Positions 35,965 to 45,500 of a stretch of 64,000 nt of DNA are shown in pieces; position 1 is the stretch's first letter; each line of letters begins with the position of its first letter. The notes beneath the pieces are model-generated. The model had not been told where the DNA came from. It did not search any database and saw only the letters and a program-made list of their open reading frames with translations. Source of the DNA: Strigamia acuminata (lineage: Eukaryota; Arthropoda; Chilopoda; Geophilomorpha; Linotaeniidae); the NCBI GenBank assembly GCA_949358305.1, contig OX442319.1, positions 2,108,001 through 2,172,000 of the forward strand, given 5' to 3'. The position numbers were made by a program, and so were the translations under genes.

Positions 35965-38900
35965 ATGGCAGCCGGCGATTGGAAATTTGAGGACTTTTCA
36001 AAACCATTCGCCCCTAATATACGTAAACTTGATGGGACGAATTATGAATCGTGGGCAACCAACATGCAGCTAATTCTAGAGCAGCAAGGCACGTGGAATC
36101 ACGTGGTGGGCGATGAGCCAGCGTTAACGGCTGCGGCCACACCACGCGAGATACGTGACTTTAAGACACGTGAAGATAAAGCACGTTCCTCGATTTGTTT
36201 AGCTTGCGCAGAAGCGCAAAAGGTTGTTGCTGTTGCTCATGCGACTTCTAAAAAGGCATGGGACGCATTGAAGGAAGCCTACCAACCCACGACCATGGCT
36301 AGACAAGCAAGGCTTAGGAGAGAATTTCTACAAATGAAATTGGCACCCGATGAGGAAATGGTCGTGTTTACGGCACGCGTAGATAGAAAGGCGGCAGAAC
36401 TTAAAGACGTTGAAATTGTTTTGGAAGACAAATTTATTGCATTTCAATATTTGGATTTCTTGGGTCCAGAATGGGAAGGACTCAAGCAACAAATATACCA
36501 CTGGGACAAAGCCGATTTCACGACGGCAAAAGTGCGTGAAAGGCTTTTAGCGGAGTACAACCGCACCCACGTGGGATCTTCTGATAGTTCTGCAGTGCCG
36601 TCGACAGGAGCTTTTGCTAGTGGACAGCCACAACAACAAGGAAGAGGACTTATTTGTTTTAATTGTGGCGGGAGGGGCCATTTCTCACGGGATTGTCCCA
36701 CCCCGAAGCAACAAGGCTCTGCACCGATGCAGAAAGTGAGCTCGAATGTCGCACAGTCGCGCGGCCGTGGTCGTGGACGCGGTCGATCACGTGGCAAGAA
36801 GGCTAATCTCAGCGCATCTGAAGAATTGGTGAACTTTTACACGTCGCTTCATCAAACTGTCGAACAATCTTCTATGCCAGTTGCCTCATTTGTTTCTTCG
36901 GGCCACAAAGACATGTCGTGGTACATAGATACCGCCGCGACCGACCACTTTACATTTTGTAAACAAGGGTTTATCGATTTCAAACCGCTTACCAATTATA
37001 CTGTTCGCCTTGGAGAAGGATCCTCCAAGATTGAGGGTGTAGGCAGTATTAGACTGGAATCAGCTACTAAGGCTGATGGCCACCCATTTGTATTGCGCAA
37101 CGTTTTCTATGCGCCAAATTTTTGTAAAAATTTAATCTCGTTGGGGCGAACAGACGAAGCTGGTTTCATCACCCGTGTTGCAAATGGGAAATTGGTCGTG
37201 TTTAAAGAGAAGATCACCGAGCCAGTACTGACTGCGTGGCGGCAATCAGATAGAATGTATAAAAGTTCATGTCAGATACCGGCTCTTACTGTAAACACAA
37301 CTGCAGTTTCGACGCCCTCGAATGCAGTTGCTGTGGGTGATCAATTGACTAACACACTTAATATTGTTGAAAATGCTAATGTTGTTAACCAGAGTGCACT
37401 AATTTCTCCAGCGAGTGTGAGCGAAACGCAGCAAGCGAGTGATAGTGCGAAGCCAGCGTATAGTGAGATGCTTAAAGCACCGCCGCAAGCGAAAGGGGCA
37501 GCGGGTACCGACACGGTCGCGAATTCCACTAACGACTTGGGGCTTTTGCAAGCAAACACAACGGGGAATGCACTCCAGCAGGAGAAAGCATTAGATATCT
37601 CTTACTGGCATGGCCGGATGGGTCATTTTCATACAGCGGGCATTTTGGAAATGCAGAAGTCCACAGACATTTTTGGTGTTAAATTGACAGATGGGAAATT
37701 GAACCAATGCGACGCATGTATGCGCGCTAAGAAGACTAGGGCCTCTTTTCCCCCTATTGGAGTTATTGCCACAAAAGACATCTTAGAACTAGTCCATATG
37801 GACGTTTGGGGCGCATCTAAAACCAGATCCCTTGGAGGGGGCACTTTTTATTTAATAATTATAGATGATTTTTCGCGCTATATGTGGATTAGAATTCTTA
37901 AGAAGAAAAGTGATGTTCTGGATGTTTTCAAGACGTGGCAACGTGAGATTGAGAGGCGAACCTCGAGGAAGGTTAAGACAATTAGGACCGACAATGGGGG
38001 TGAATTTGTCTCCAGGGCCTGGGATGATTACGCGGGTCAGGAGGGGATAAAGTGCGAGCGCACTAATGCGTACACCCCCGAGATGAACTCCATTACCGAG
38101 CGTGCAAACCGGACAATTTTAGAGGGGGCACGTGCAATGATGTTTGAAAGTGACTTCCCTAAACGATTATGGGGGGAAATGGTGGTCACGATTGTCTACC
38201 TTAAGAATCTCCTGCCGCATCCTAAATTGGGCAATAAATCACCATATAATGTATTACATAATAAGAAGGTATCTGTTCGACATCTGCGCTGTATCGGGTC
38301 AAAGTGCTACGTGCACATCCCTAGCCAACAAAGAAAGAGCAAGCTAGAGGAGAGGTCTTGGTGTGGGGCCCTAGTGGGTTACAGTACAGAAACTCAGGGT
38401 TATAGAGTTTGGGACCCCATTCGCAATAGTGTACATTCGTCAAAACACGTGACTATCAATGAGGAACAGTTTTGGTATGAGAAGAGTACCAATGGGGCTC
38501 CTATTCCACACATGAGTAATAATGAGGATTTAGTCCCTGACCTAATGGGAGATGATTCCGATGAAGAGATTCTAACCACGGGTCCCCCAGTACCTCAAGA
38601 GGAAATCCCAGCCAAACGGCCCATAAGCCCACATAATGAGATATTTAATCTGATACCGGATAATTTGGTTTTACCAATAGTGGCGCCACCACTACCAGAT
38701 ACCCCAAAACCTTTGAAGGGACCCCAACTTAAGCCAAAGCTGATTGAATTTGAGCCTAGATTCGATTATGTAGATGAATATGAGGACGAAGAGTTGTTTC
38801 AAGAAGCACTGTTGGCTTCTCCTAATGTAAGAGGGGGTCAACAACAAGTTGCTGCGGGAGGGGTACCTTTATTGAAACTAGACATGAGTTTATGGCAAGT

Positions 38901-40647
38901 GAAAGGATACGTGCGCTTGACAGGCAGGGATGCCGGTGTGAAATATGCTCACTACATCGCACCCGACAAAACACGCATCAGAAGCCGAGTAGAAGCATTG
39001 CGCTGGTGTGAGAAAACCGGACACGAGTATGATCCGGAACTTTTTGACTTCACGGGCAAGTCCCTCGACCAAGAAGTTCCCAATCCCTTTGCAATGTTTT
39101 GCGCATTAGAACCAAACACCTATGAAGAGGCCATACAGAGTCAATACAAAGAGGATTGGAAAAGCGCAATGCAAGAGGAGGTTGACATTTTTCAAGAGAG
39201 AAAAGTTTATGAAGAAGTCGATTGTCAAGCCAACCAACCTCTGTTAGGAAGCAAGTGGATATACAAGCTCAAAAGGGACGATACAGGGACAATTAAACGT
39301 CACCGAGCTAGGCTCGTGGCCCAGGGCTTCAAACAGCGTCCTGGGATTGATTACAACGAGGTTTTCTCCCCCGTTGTAAATTTTGTGTTAGTCCTTGTAT
39401 TCTTTTGTATGCTCGTGATCCTCATGGGTTGGCGGGACGTACATATCGACATCAAAGCGGCCTATCTCTACGGAGATTTGGACGAGCCCCAACTAATGTC
39501 CATCCCAAAGGGCTTCCAAACAGCTGAGAACGCTGGAAAGTGTTGGCGACTGGTGAAAGCATTATATGGGCTTCACCAGTCGGGAAGAATGTGGTTTGAA
39601 AAGCTACATGAAAAGCTTTTGGAAATAGGGTTCCGACCAGTTCCTGGTTTCAATTGTGTCTACACAATGGACCGGGATGTGGTTTTAATAGTATACGTGG
39701 ACGATATCGTCGTATTTTCTCGAAATGAGTTTATTGAAACTGACGTACTTTCTTGCATTGCTAAGTATTTCGAACTGGTAAACCTTGGACCGGTCACCCT
39801 ACTTTTGGGAGTCCAATTTGACAGGTCGAACGGCAAGATTGTTATCCATCAACAGAACTATATTCAAAAGCTTTGCAAGCAATTCGGAGTTGATGGTTCC
39901 AATCGTGTTCGTTTGCCGGGAGCAGTGGGAACTGAGATTGTTGGAGTTAAGAAAGATGAAATACCTGAGGTTAAATTCCCGTACCGATCACTGATTGGTA
40001 GTTTGTTATTTCTGGCATCGAGAACAAGACCAGACATTCTGTTCTCCACAATTGTACTTTCACAGTACAACGAGGCCCATTCCCAAAGGCATGTGAACAT
40101 GCTCATGCAAGTACTCAGGTACTTGAAGACAACAGAGCACTATGGCATCAATTTGTCCAGATGCAAAAGTGCATTCTTATCAGTCTTTACAGATGCGTCT
40201 TACGCAACTGATGTTGAACAGCGGAAGAGTTTCGGGGGCCACATCGTGTTTTTGGGCGGCATTCCAATTTCTTGGTCATGCCGCAAACAGAAAATGACAA
40301 CTTTGTCCGTTATGGAGTCAGAGTTTGTTGCCATCGTTGATGGTGTACGAGAACTTGTTTGGCTCCGACGTTTTTTCGCTGTGCCCATTATGCGCGACTA
40401 TTTTGGCGATCTAAGACCGTGCGTAATGGCGGACAGCACTGCCGCCATTCAATATAGTAAGAATCGCGTAGAGAATAAGTCAAACAAGCACATCGAGGTG
40501 CGCTTTCATTTTTTGCGCGATCTTTACGAGGCGAAAGTGTTTGATATCAAACACGTAATGGGCAAGCTCAATACAGCTGACTTACTGACGAAGTGGTTAG
40601 CAAGCCCGAGGCTTACACAATTATGCGACAACATTTTCGACATGTAA
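35965..40647 (+). CDS. Copia Gag-Pol polyprotein, family 2 (1560 aa)
   Basis: A single ORF encodes the particle protein and the replication enzymes. Start: ATG at 35965, with A at -3 and G at +4; no in-frame ATG lies just upstream. Order: Gag of the UBN2/copia type (about 1-200); zinc knuckle C231-C234-H239-C244; aspartic protease with D322-T-A; a low-complexity linker (about 440-540); integrase with H549/H554/C582/C585 and D613, D676, E712 (35 residues between the last two); MBD-like segment about 975-1032; reverse transcriptase with D1162 and YVDD at 1244-1247; RNase H with D1410, E1451, D1490. No stop or frameshift was seen. The integrase reads NSITER where copia proteins usually have NGxAER. 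Protease, integrase and RT should be released by self-cleavage, as known for Pseudoviridae. The 1560-aa length is usual for animal copia polyproteins. Confidence 0.96.
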   Translation: MAAGDWKFEDFSKPFAPNIRKLDGTNYESWATNMQLILEQQGTWNHVVGDEPALTAAATPREIRDFKTREDKARSSICLACAEAQKVVAVAHATSKKAWDALKEAYQPTTMARQARLRREFLQMKLAPDEEMVVFTARVDRKAAELKDVEIVLEDKFIAFQYLDFLGPEWEGLKQQIYHWDKADFTTAKVRERLLAEYNRTHVGSSDSSAVPSTGAFASGQPQQQGRGLICFNCGGRGHFSRDCPTPKQQGSAPMQKVSSNVAQSRGRGRGRGRSRGKKANLSASEELVNFYTSLHQTVEQSSMPVASFVSSGHKDMSWYIDTAATDHFTFCKQGFIDFKPLTNYTVRLGEGSSKIEGVGSIRLESATKADGHPFVLRNVFYAPNFCKNLISLGRTDEAGFITRVANGKLVVFKEKITEPVLTAWRQSDRMYKSSCQIPALTVNTTAVSTPSNAVAVGDQLTNTLNIVENANVVNQSALISPASVSETQQASDSAKPAYSEMLKAPPQAKGAAGTDTVANSTNDLGLLQANTTGNALQQEKALDISYWHGRMGHFHTAGILEMQKSTDIFGVKLTDGKLNQCDACMRAKKTRASFPPIGVIATKDILELVHMDVWGASKTRSLGGGTFYLIIIDDFSRYMWIRILKKKSDVLDVFKTWQREIERRTSRKVKTIRTDNGGEFVSRAWDDYAGQEGIKCERTNAYTPEMNSITERANRTILEGARAMMFESDFPKRLWGEMVVTIVYLKNLLPHPKLGNKSPYNVLHNKKVSVRHLRCIGSKCYVHIPSQQRKSKLEERSWCGALVGYSTETQGYRVWDPIRNSVHSSKHVTINEEQFWYEKSTNGAPIPHMSNNEDLVPDLMGDDSDEEILTTGPPVPQEEIPAKRPISPHNEIFNLIPDNLVLPIVAPPLPDTPKPLKGPQLKPKLIEFEPRFDYVDEYEDEELFQEALLASPNVRGGQQQVAAGGVPLLKLDMSLWQVKGYVRLTGRDAGVKYAHYIAPDKTRIRSRVEALRWCEKTGHEYDPELFDFTGKSLDQEVPNPFAMFCALEPNTYEEAIQSQYKEDWKSAMQEEVDIFQERKVYEEVDCQANQPLLGSKWIYKLKRDDTGTIKRHRARLVAQGFKQRPGIDYNEVFSPVVNFVLVLVFFCMLVILMGWRDVHIDIKAAYLYGDLDEPQLMSIPKGFQTAENAGKCWRLVKALYGLHQSGRMWFEKLHEKLLEIGFRPVPGFNCVYTMDRDVVLIVYVDDIVVFSRNEFIETDVLSCIAKYFELVNLGPVTLLLGVQFDRSNGKIVIHQQNYIQKLCKQFGVDGSNRVRLPGAVGTEIVGVKKDEIPEVKFPYRSLIGSLLFLASRTRPDILFSTIVLSQYNEAHSQRHVNMLMQVLRYLKTTEHYGINLSRCKSAFLSVFTDASYATDVEQRKSFGGHIVFLGGIPISWSCRKQKMTTLSVMESEFVAIVDGVRELVWLRRFFAVPIMRDYFGDLRPCVMADSTAAIQYSKNRVENKSNKHIEVRFHFLRDLYEAKVFDIKHVMGKLNTADLLTKWLASPRLTQLCDNIFDM
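38887..39060 (+). other. MBD-like segment in family 2 Pol (aa 975-1032)
   Basis: The order W977, G987-R988-x-A-G, Y994-x-x-Y997, P1000-D, R1006-S-R, W1014, F1027-D-F-T matches the methyl-CpG-binding domain pattern of MeCP2/MBD proteins. R988 and R1006 fall at the two DNA-contacting arginines. The Asp of the family (MeCP2 D121) is replaced by A995. The domain call is from memory of the family pattern. Confidence 0.65.
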
Positions 40648-40658
40648 GCTTGTTTGCT

Positions 40659-40669
40659 AAGAGGGGGTA
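40659..40669 (+). promoter_or_regulatory. Polypurine tract (family 2)
   Basis: AAGAGGGGGTA lies directly before the 3' LTR, as expected for the plus-strand primer. Only 22 nt separate the stop codon from the LTR. Confidence 0.88.
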
Positions 40670-41192
40670 TGTTGGAAATAAGTTTCTTTTGTAGGCAAAT
40701 AAGTTGCATGTCCGAGTATGTTTACCTTACCAAGCGCGTTAATTGCGCGATGATATCTGGCGCGAGTTTATGGTTTATTGCGCCATTAGTACAACGTGCC
40801 TTTAATTGTTCAGTGTATTTGTATTACCTGCCCTGAGTTGCGAATTTGTATAATACGCAGGAATACTGTACGTGCATTTAAGTGACATTGTTGTTAAATA
40901 CATTTGTGTATTTATATGCGTTAAGTTTATGTATATTATCTGGCATTTGTAAGATTATAAATGCCATGCCAAATGTATTTCCGTATTGTTTGCATTTTAC
41001 ATGATTTGTTCTATGTTCAACATTTATGTGATCATAAGTCACCTGATCAATGATTCTATGTAACACATAAATGATTTGTTCTGTATGCACTCTTGAGTTG
41101 AAAACCATGATTAAACATGGCCACCGCCTGTGCGGATTTTTGGCAAAGCCAAATATGCTGTTTTGGACTTACACCATCATTTATTTTCCACA
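40670..41192 (+). repeat. Family 2, 3' LTR (523 bp)
   Basis: Same length as, and by eye identical to, the 5' LTR at 34188-34710. It is followed by the TTCTG duplication. Confidence 0.96.
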
Positions 41193-41197
41193 TTCTG
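41193..41197 (+). repeat. Target site duplication TTCTG (nested element, right)
   Basis: Second copy of the 5-bp duplication; the host LTR continues with ttatccaagatgg. Confidence 0.94.
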
Positions 41198-41475
41198 TTA
41201 TCCAAGATGGCGACGGCCATGACTTTCAGCCAGCCTCTTGTTTTTCATGCAATTATGGACTCCTACGTGAGTATTTTCGTTGATATTAAATTTATTTTAT
41301 GCTTTTAAGCATTCAGTGTTCTTTGTTACGGCATATAAGTGCTTTGCACGGCCGTTTTTGGTCTGAATTATCGGTCTGGTTAATTCCGATAATCGTAGCT
41401 GCCATTTGCGATTTGACCACTCGTTTTTCCTTAGTTTGCACGATAATTCGTGCCAGTTTTTCGTCCTCTGCTACA
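41198..41475 (+). repeat. Family 1 copy 1, 5' LTR, right part
   Basis: The remaining 278 bp of the LTR, ending cctctgctaca. Together with 33920-34187 it gives 546 bp, the length of the other family 1 LTRs. It contains the CCAAGATGGCGAC motif and a GTGAGT donor-like site. Confidence 0.95.
41202..41214 (+). promoter_or_regulatory. YY1/Pho-like motif in family 1 LTR
   Basis: CCAAGATGGCGAC, one base from the YY1 consensus. Also at 47843, 56342 and 62982 in the other LTRs. The ATG inside it has a strong context (A at -3, G at +4) and starts a 20-codon frame that reaches the GTGAGT site. Confidence 0.45.
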
Positions 41476-41490
41476 GTTGGTAGCAGAGGA
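41464..41490 (+). repeat. Inverted repeat across LTR end and PBS (family 1)
   Basis: TCCTCTGCTAC at the LTR end and GTAGCAGAGGA in the PBS form an 11-bp stem with a 5-nt loop. The LTR terminus thus repeats the 3' acceptor sequence of the primer tRNA. Same in copy 2 (56604-56630). Confidence 0.85.
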
Positions 41491-41493
41491 TGG
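41478..41493 (+). promoter_or_regulatory. Primer binding site, initiator-Met tRNA (family 1, copy 1)
   Basis: TGGTAGCAGAGGATGG, two bases after the LTR; the same 16 bases as in family 2. Confidence 0.88.
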
Positions 41494-42532
41494 TTGGCTT
41501 TCCAACACAGCACGCGAATTTCCACTAATTTATCGCTAAATTTCGCAAATTTCGCGATTTTCGGCGATAATTTTATATTTTCAGCTCCCGACGATTTGCC
41601 ACGACGATTCTACGACGTGACAACGTTCTCCTCGCTACCAGCTACGTTCTCAAACGTGGGAAAACGTTTTGACACGGGAAAATTCGTCGTTTTTTGCCGA
41701 TAATCGGAAATTTGCGCGGGATTCGCGACATTTCCGGGTTTTCTTTTGTTTATTTGTAGATTTCGACAATTTAAAGTTTACGACGACGGTTTTTGAACGT
41801 GCAGCAACGTTTTCACACACCAAGTGTGATTAGTTTCGTCGTTAACCGGGAAATTTACGCGGGTTTCGCGAATTTTCCGAATTTATTTTGTCTTTTCCAG
41901 ATTTTCACCGATTCGACAACGTCCAAGCGACGTTATCACCTAGAAACGAGTCAGTCTCGCTTCATGCACCCCGGAGTGCATGTAGTATCGTCGATTTGTG
42001 TAATTTCGACGATTTTTGATTTCGACAAGAAGAGCCTCGTTAATTCGAGAAGTATTCGGATTTTTAAAGTCTGAATAGCGCTTTTGAGCGGTTTTTCGAG
42101 AAAACCGCCCCGTGTTTCCTTATTGCACGAGGCTGTGTTTCCATACACAGTAGATTCAGCTATTTCTCCTTCTTTCGAAATTTATTTTGTTAGATTTAAG
42201 TATTTTTGGAGTGGGACCCTTAGTATCGATTTCACCCTTAGTCCAGTCGGGCTCGTGAAATTCGTATTCTGTGTTGAGACTATCCCTGCGCCTACCTAAC
42301 GTTTCCGTGGCCCTAGGCGGTTTGCAAAGGGCGTTAGGGGGATACTCAGCACAGGTTATCAAGGCAATTGTAGCATTGCCTCCCCGTCGTGGTTTCCGCT
42401 TTGACAGTGCTTCGAGTGATTTGTGCGACGATACGTGTGTGCTTCTCCACAGTGCTCCGTTCTTCGAAAACAGACCGCCCGTACCACTTCTAAAACCACG
42501 ATACTTTTCACTTTTGTGTTTGGACACCGATC
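41494..42532 (+). other. Family 1 copy 1 leader
   Basis: A 1.04-kb region rich in cgacg/tttcg words, with no recognisable gene. It holds CCTAGG (42312-42317) followed by GGGGGATACT (42337-42346), as in family 2. Short ORFs here differ from copy 2 because of a 1-nt indel at about 42293, so they are unlikely to be coding. Confidence 0.7.
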
Positions 42533-45500
42533 ATGCAGAAGTCTTCCGAACTCTCGATGACGCGTGTACCCATACTTGCCGTAGGAAACTACGAGATGTG
42601 GGCACGTAGCATGAAGATGCTACTCAAATCCGAATCTTTGTGGCATCATGTCACAGAAGAAGACGAGGAGGAAATTAAGAAGACTGCCGATCCGAAGGAA
42701 TTAAAGAAGCATAAACGCCGAAAGGATAAAGCGCTGGGTTTGATTTACGGTTTTGTCTCCGAACCCAAGAAATCAGCGCTGGATAATTGTAATACGCCAA
42801 AGGAGGCGTGGGACACGCTGGCGAAAATCTACGCGCCCAGCTCCCGTGCCAGAAAAGCGGCTTTACGGCGTGAATTCCTCGGACTGCGATTGGAAAAGGG
42901 GGAAGAGATGGCTGATTTTCTGGGACGTGTGGATTACCACGTCCAGAAATTGAAAGACATTGGCGAGAAGACATCAGCAGATCACCACGCGTACCAGTAT
43001 CTGGATTTGCTACCCCCCGAGTACTCGCAGGTCTCCTTCTCGATCTACCATTGGGAAGACGACAAGTTTAAACCCCAAACAGTGTCCGAACAACTCCTGT
43101 CGGAATACATGAGACAAGGAGCGTATACGTCTCGCGATCACACCTCGACATCTTCACAGGCTTACGCGACGGATCAAACTCGCTCTCGCTCCCGGAATCG
43201 ACCGCTTTCCTCGATTAAATGTTTCAACTGCGACCAAATGGGACATTACGCGAATAAGTGCCCCGAACCTCGAAGAAGTAGGAATTCCAATCCTTCTGCG
43301 TCACTCCAACACCCTTCGAGAAGTAAAAGTCGCAATCGGGGAAAGAACAAGTCCAACAAATCCAATGATGGTCGTCCGAGGGGCAGTTCCCAAGCTAGGC
43401 GTGATGCTAACTTCTTTGTAAACGCACCGCCACAAATCACCGAGATGCCTGCTGCTCATTTTATGCAGAGCCATGAATGGATCGTCGATTGTGGCGCGAC
43501 AGATCACATTTCCCACGTCGCGTCATGGTTTACGGACTTCGTGAAAGTTGTACCATTTGATGTTGAACTCGGCCAAGGCACCTCGCAAGTGACTGGGAAA
43601 GGAACGGTCCAAATCCAAACGAACATTGATGGATGCCTTTGTGTAGTGAATCTCCGAGATGTATTCTACGCGCCGAACTTCGAAGCTAATCTAATTTCGG
43701 TGTCGAAAATCGATAAAAATGAATTCCATATCCATGTCTACAAAGGTGAAGTAAACGTTTTCAAGTCCGACATCCAACATTCTGTTCTACGTGCCAAAGA
43801 GAAGGGTGGACTTTACTATGTGGATGGCTTATCTCCACCGGTGACTTCGGTGACAAATGTGATTTCGACTTCGCAATCTCCACCTCCAGTACAGACATTA
43901 GTGACCGTTGAGGAAGATTTTGTAAAGGTTCCCAAACCTAGAAAGAAGCCGAAGGAACGTGCATTGACAGATTTTCGATTAGAATTTCCTCCCTTAACAC
44001 AGGAAACGCAATCTCTTCCTGTTCCGAAATCTCCTCCCGTTCCTACACCTGTCCCTAACTCACCTACACAAGCCAATCCTACCGCTCCTTCCCCTTCACA
44101 AACCTTTGCCGAAGTATTGCAAACAATCCCGTTCTTGAAAACACCTCCTCCTAAAGTCAATCAGAAGAAGGTCGCAGCTCCAACTGCTAAAAAGGACGCG
44201 ACCGGCATATGGCATAGTCGACTTGGCCATCTACATACCAACGCGATGAAACTTCTAGCAGCCAACGACCAGGTTTATGGCATCGAACCGGCTGAAGTCG
44301 CGAAGGAATTGACCTGCAATCACTGCAGGGTGGCCAAATCGACCAGGGCATCACACAAGCCCGACGAACACCCGATGACGTCAAAAGCGTTGGACCTTCT
44401 CCACATGGATCTCTGGGGACCACATCCAGTCAACTCTTTTGGCGGTGCTCGTTACATTTTTACCATAATCGACGACGCAACGCGTTACACGTGGATGTTC
44501 CCGCTGGCTCAAAAATCTCAGACTTTCGAATGCTTTAAGGATTTCGTTTCTCGCATCGAACGCGTCGCAGACACGCGGGTTAAGGCCATTCGAACTGATC
44601 AAGGCGGGGAGTTTATGTCGAACGAGTTTACGGATTATCTTCGCAAAAGTGGGATCCAGGGCCAACGCACGAACCCCGCAAGCCCCCAGATGAACGGCAC
44701 GGCCGAACGCATTAACAGGACGATGGCCGACTTCATGCGGGCGACGTTGGATGAGACGAAACTTCCCGAAGAACTATGGGCAGAAATTGCCGTTTCATTT
44801 TCCTACATCAAGAACCGCTGCCCACATTCCCGTATTAAGAATGAAGTGCCGTATATTTTATGGCGGCAACGTGCTCTTTCTGTTCGTCATCTGCGTCGGC
44901 TCGGATCTAAATGTTGGGTCCATTACACTGCTCCGGGACGCAACAAGTTGGCGCCTCGCGCCTGGGAAGGATTTTTAGTCGGCTACGCGGTGGGAACTCG
45001 AGGATATCGTGTTTGGAACCCCGTCGACAACAAAGTCGTGGAGTCGATCCACGTGAAGATTGATGAACGACAGTCCTATCGTCGCTCTCAGCGCCCTTCC
45101 CAACCGACATTCGAAGAGTCTTTCCAACCCGGACCTCGTGCTTCTACTACGCCACCGTCTCATGTCAAATTCGACGACACGATCCAATATTCGACATGGT
45201 CGACAGGTCCTGACTCAGACGATCCAGACTCGTCAGATTATGACTCCGACGATTCCGCGCCTCCGCGCGCTCCACCACCGGGTATCCAATCGCCTCCACC
45301 TGGTCGACAATCTCCGGTATTGGGTGCGCAAGCGATGCCACCAATCGATGTAATGGCCGATTTAATATTACCGAAATTGCGTCCAGATACTTCGACAGGC
45401 ACTACACCGACTGGCACTCCGACCAATACGCCACCGGGATCTCCAACAAGGCTCGTGACCGCCAGGAGGGGCTCCGCACCGACTCGTACTGCAGAGCAGC

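Larger units (their letters stand above)
34188..41192 (+). mobile_element. Ty1/copia LTR retrotransposon, family 2 (nested)
   Basis: A complete 7005-bp element: two 523-bp LTRs (TGTTGG to TTCCACA), PBS, a 1.25-kb leader, one 1560-aa Gag-Pol ORF and a purine tract. The two LTRs look identical over their full length by eye, and the ORF is open, so the insertion is very recent. It differs in sequence from family 1 but shares gene order, primer tRNA and many Pol motifs, so the two families probably belong to one copia clade. It is absent from the family 1 copy at 56070. Confidence 0.97.
41267..41900 (+). other. Possible intron from LTR into leader (family 1)
   Basis: tcctac is followed by GTGAGTAT, a strong 5' splice site, and tttattttgtcttttccag ends at 41900, a strong 3' splice site. 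Splicing would remove the PBS and join the short LTR frame to 57 open codons ending at 42074. A second acceptor-like site, tttatttgtag, ends at 41759. This is a prediction from motifs only. Copy 2 has the same sites. Confidence 0.35.
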
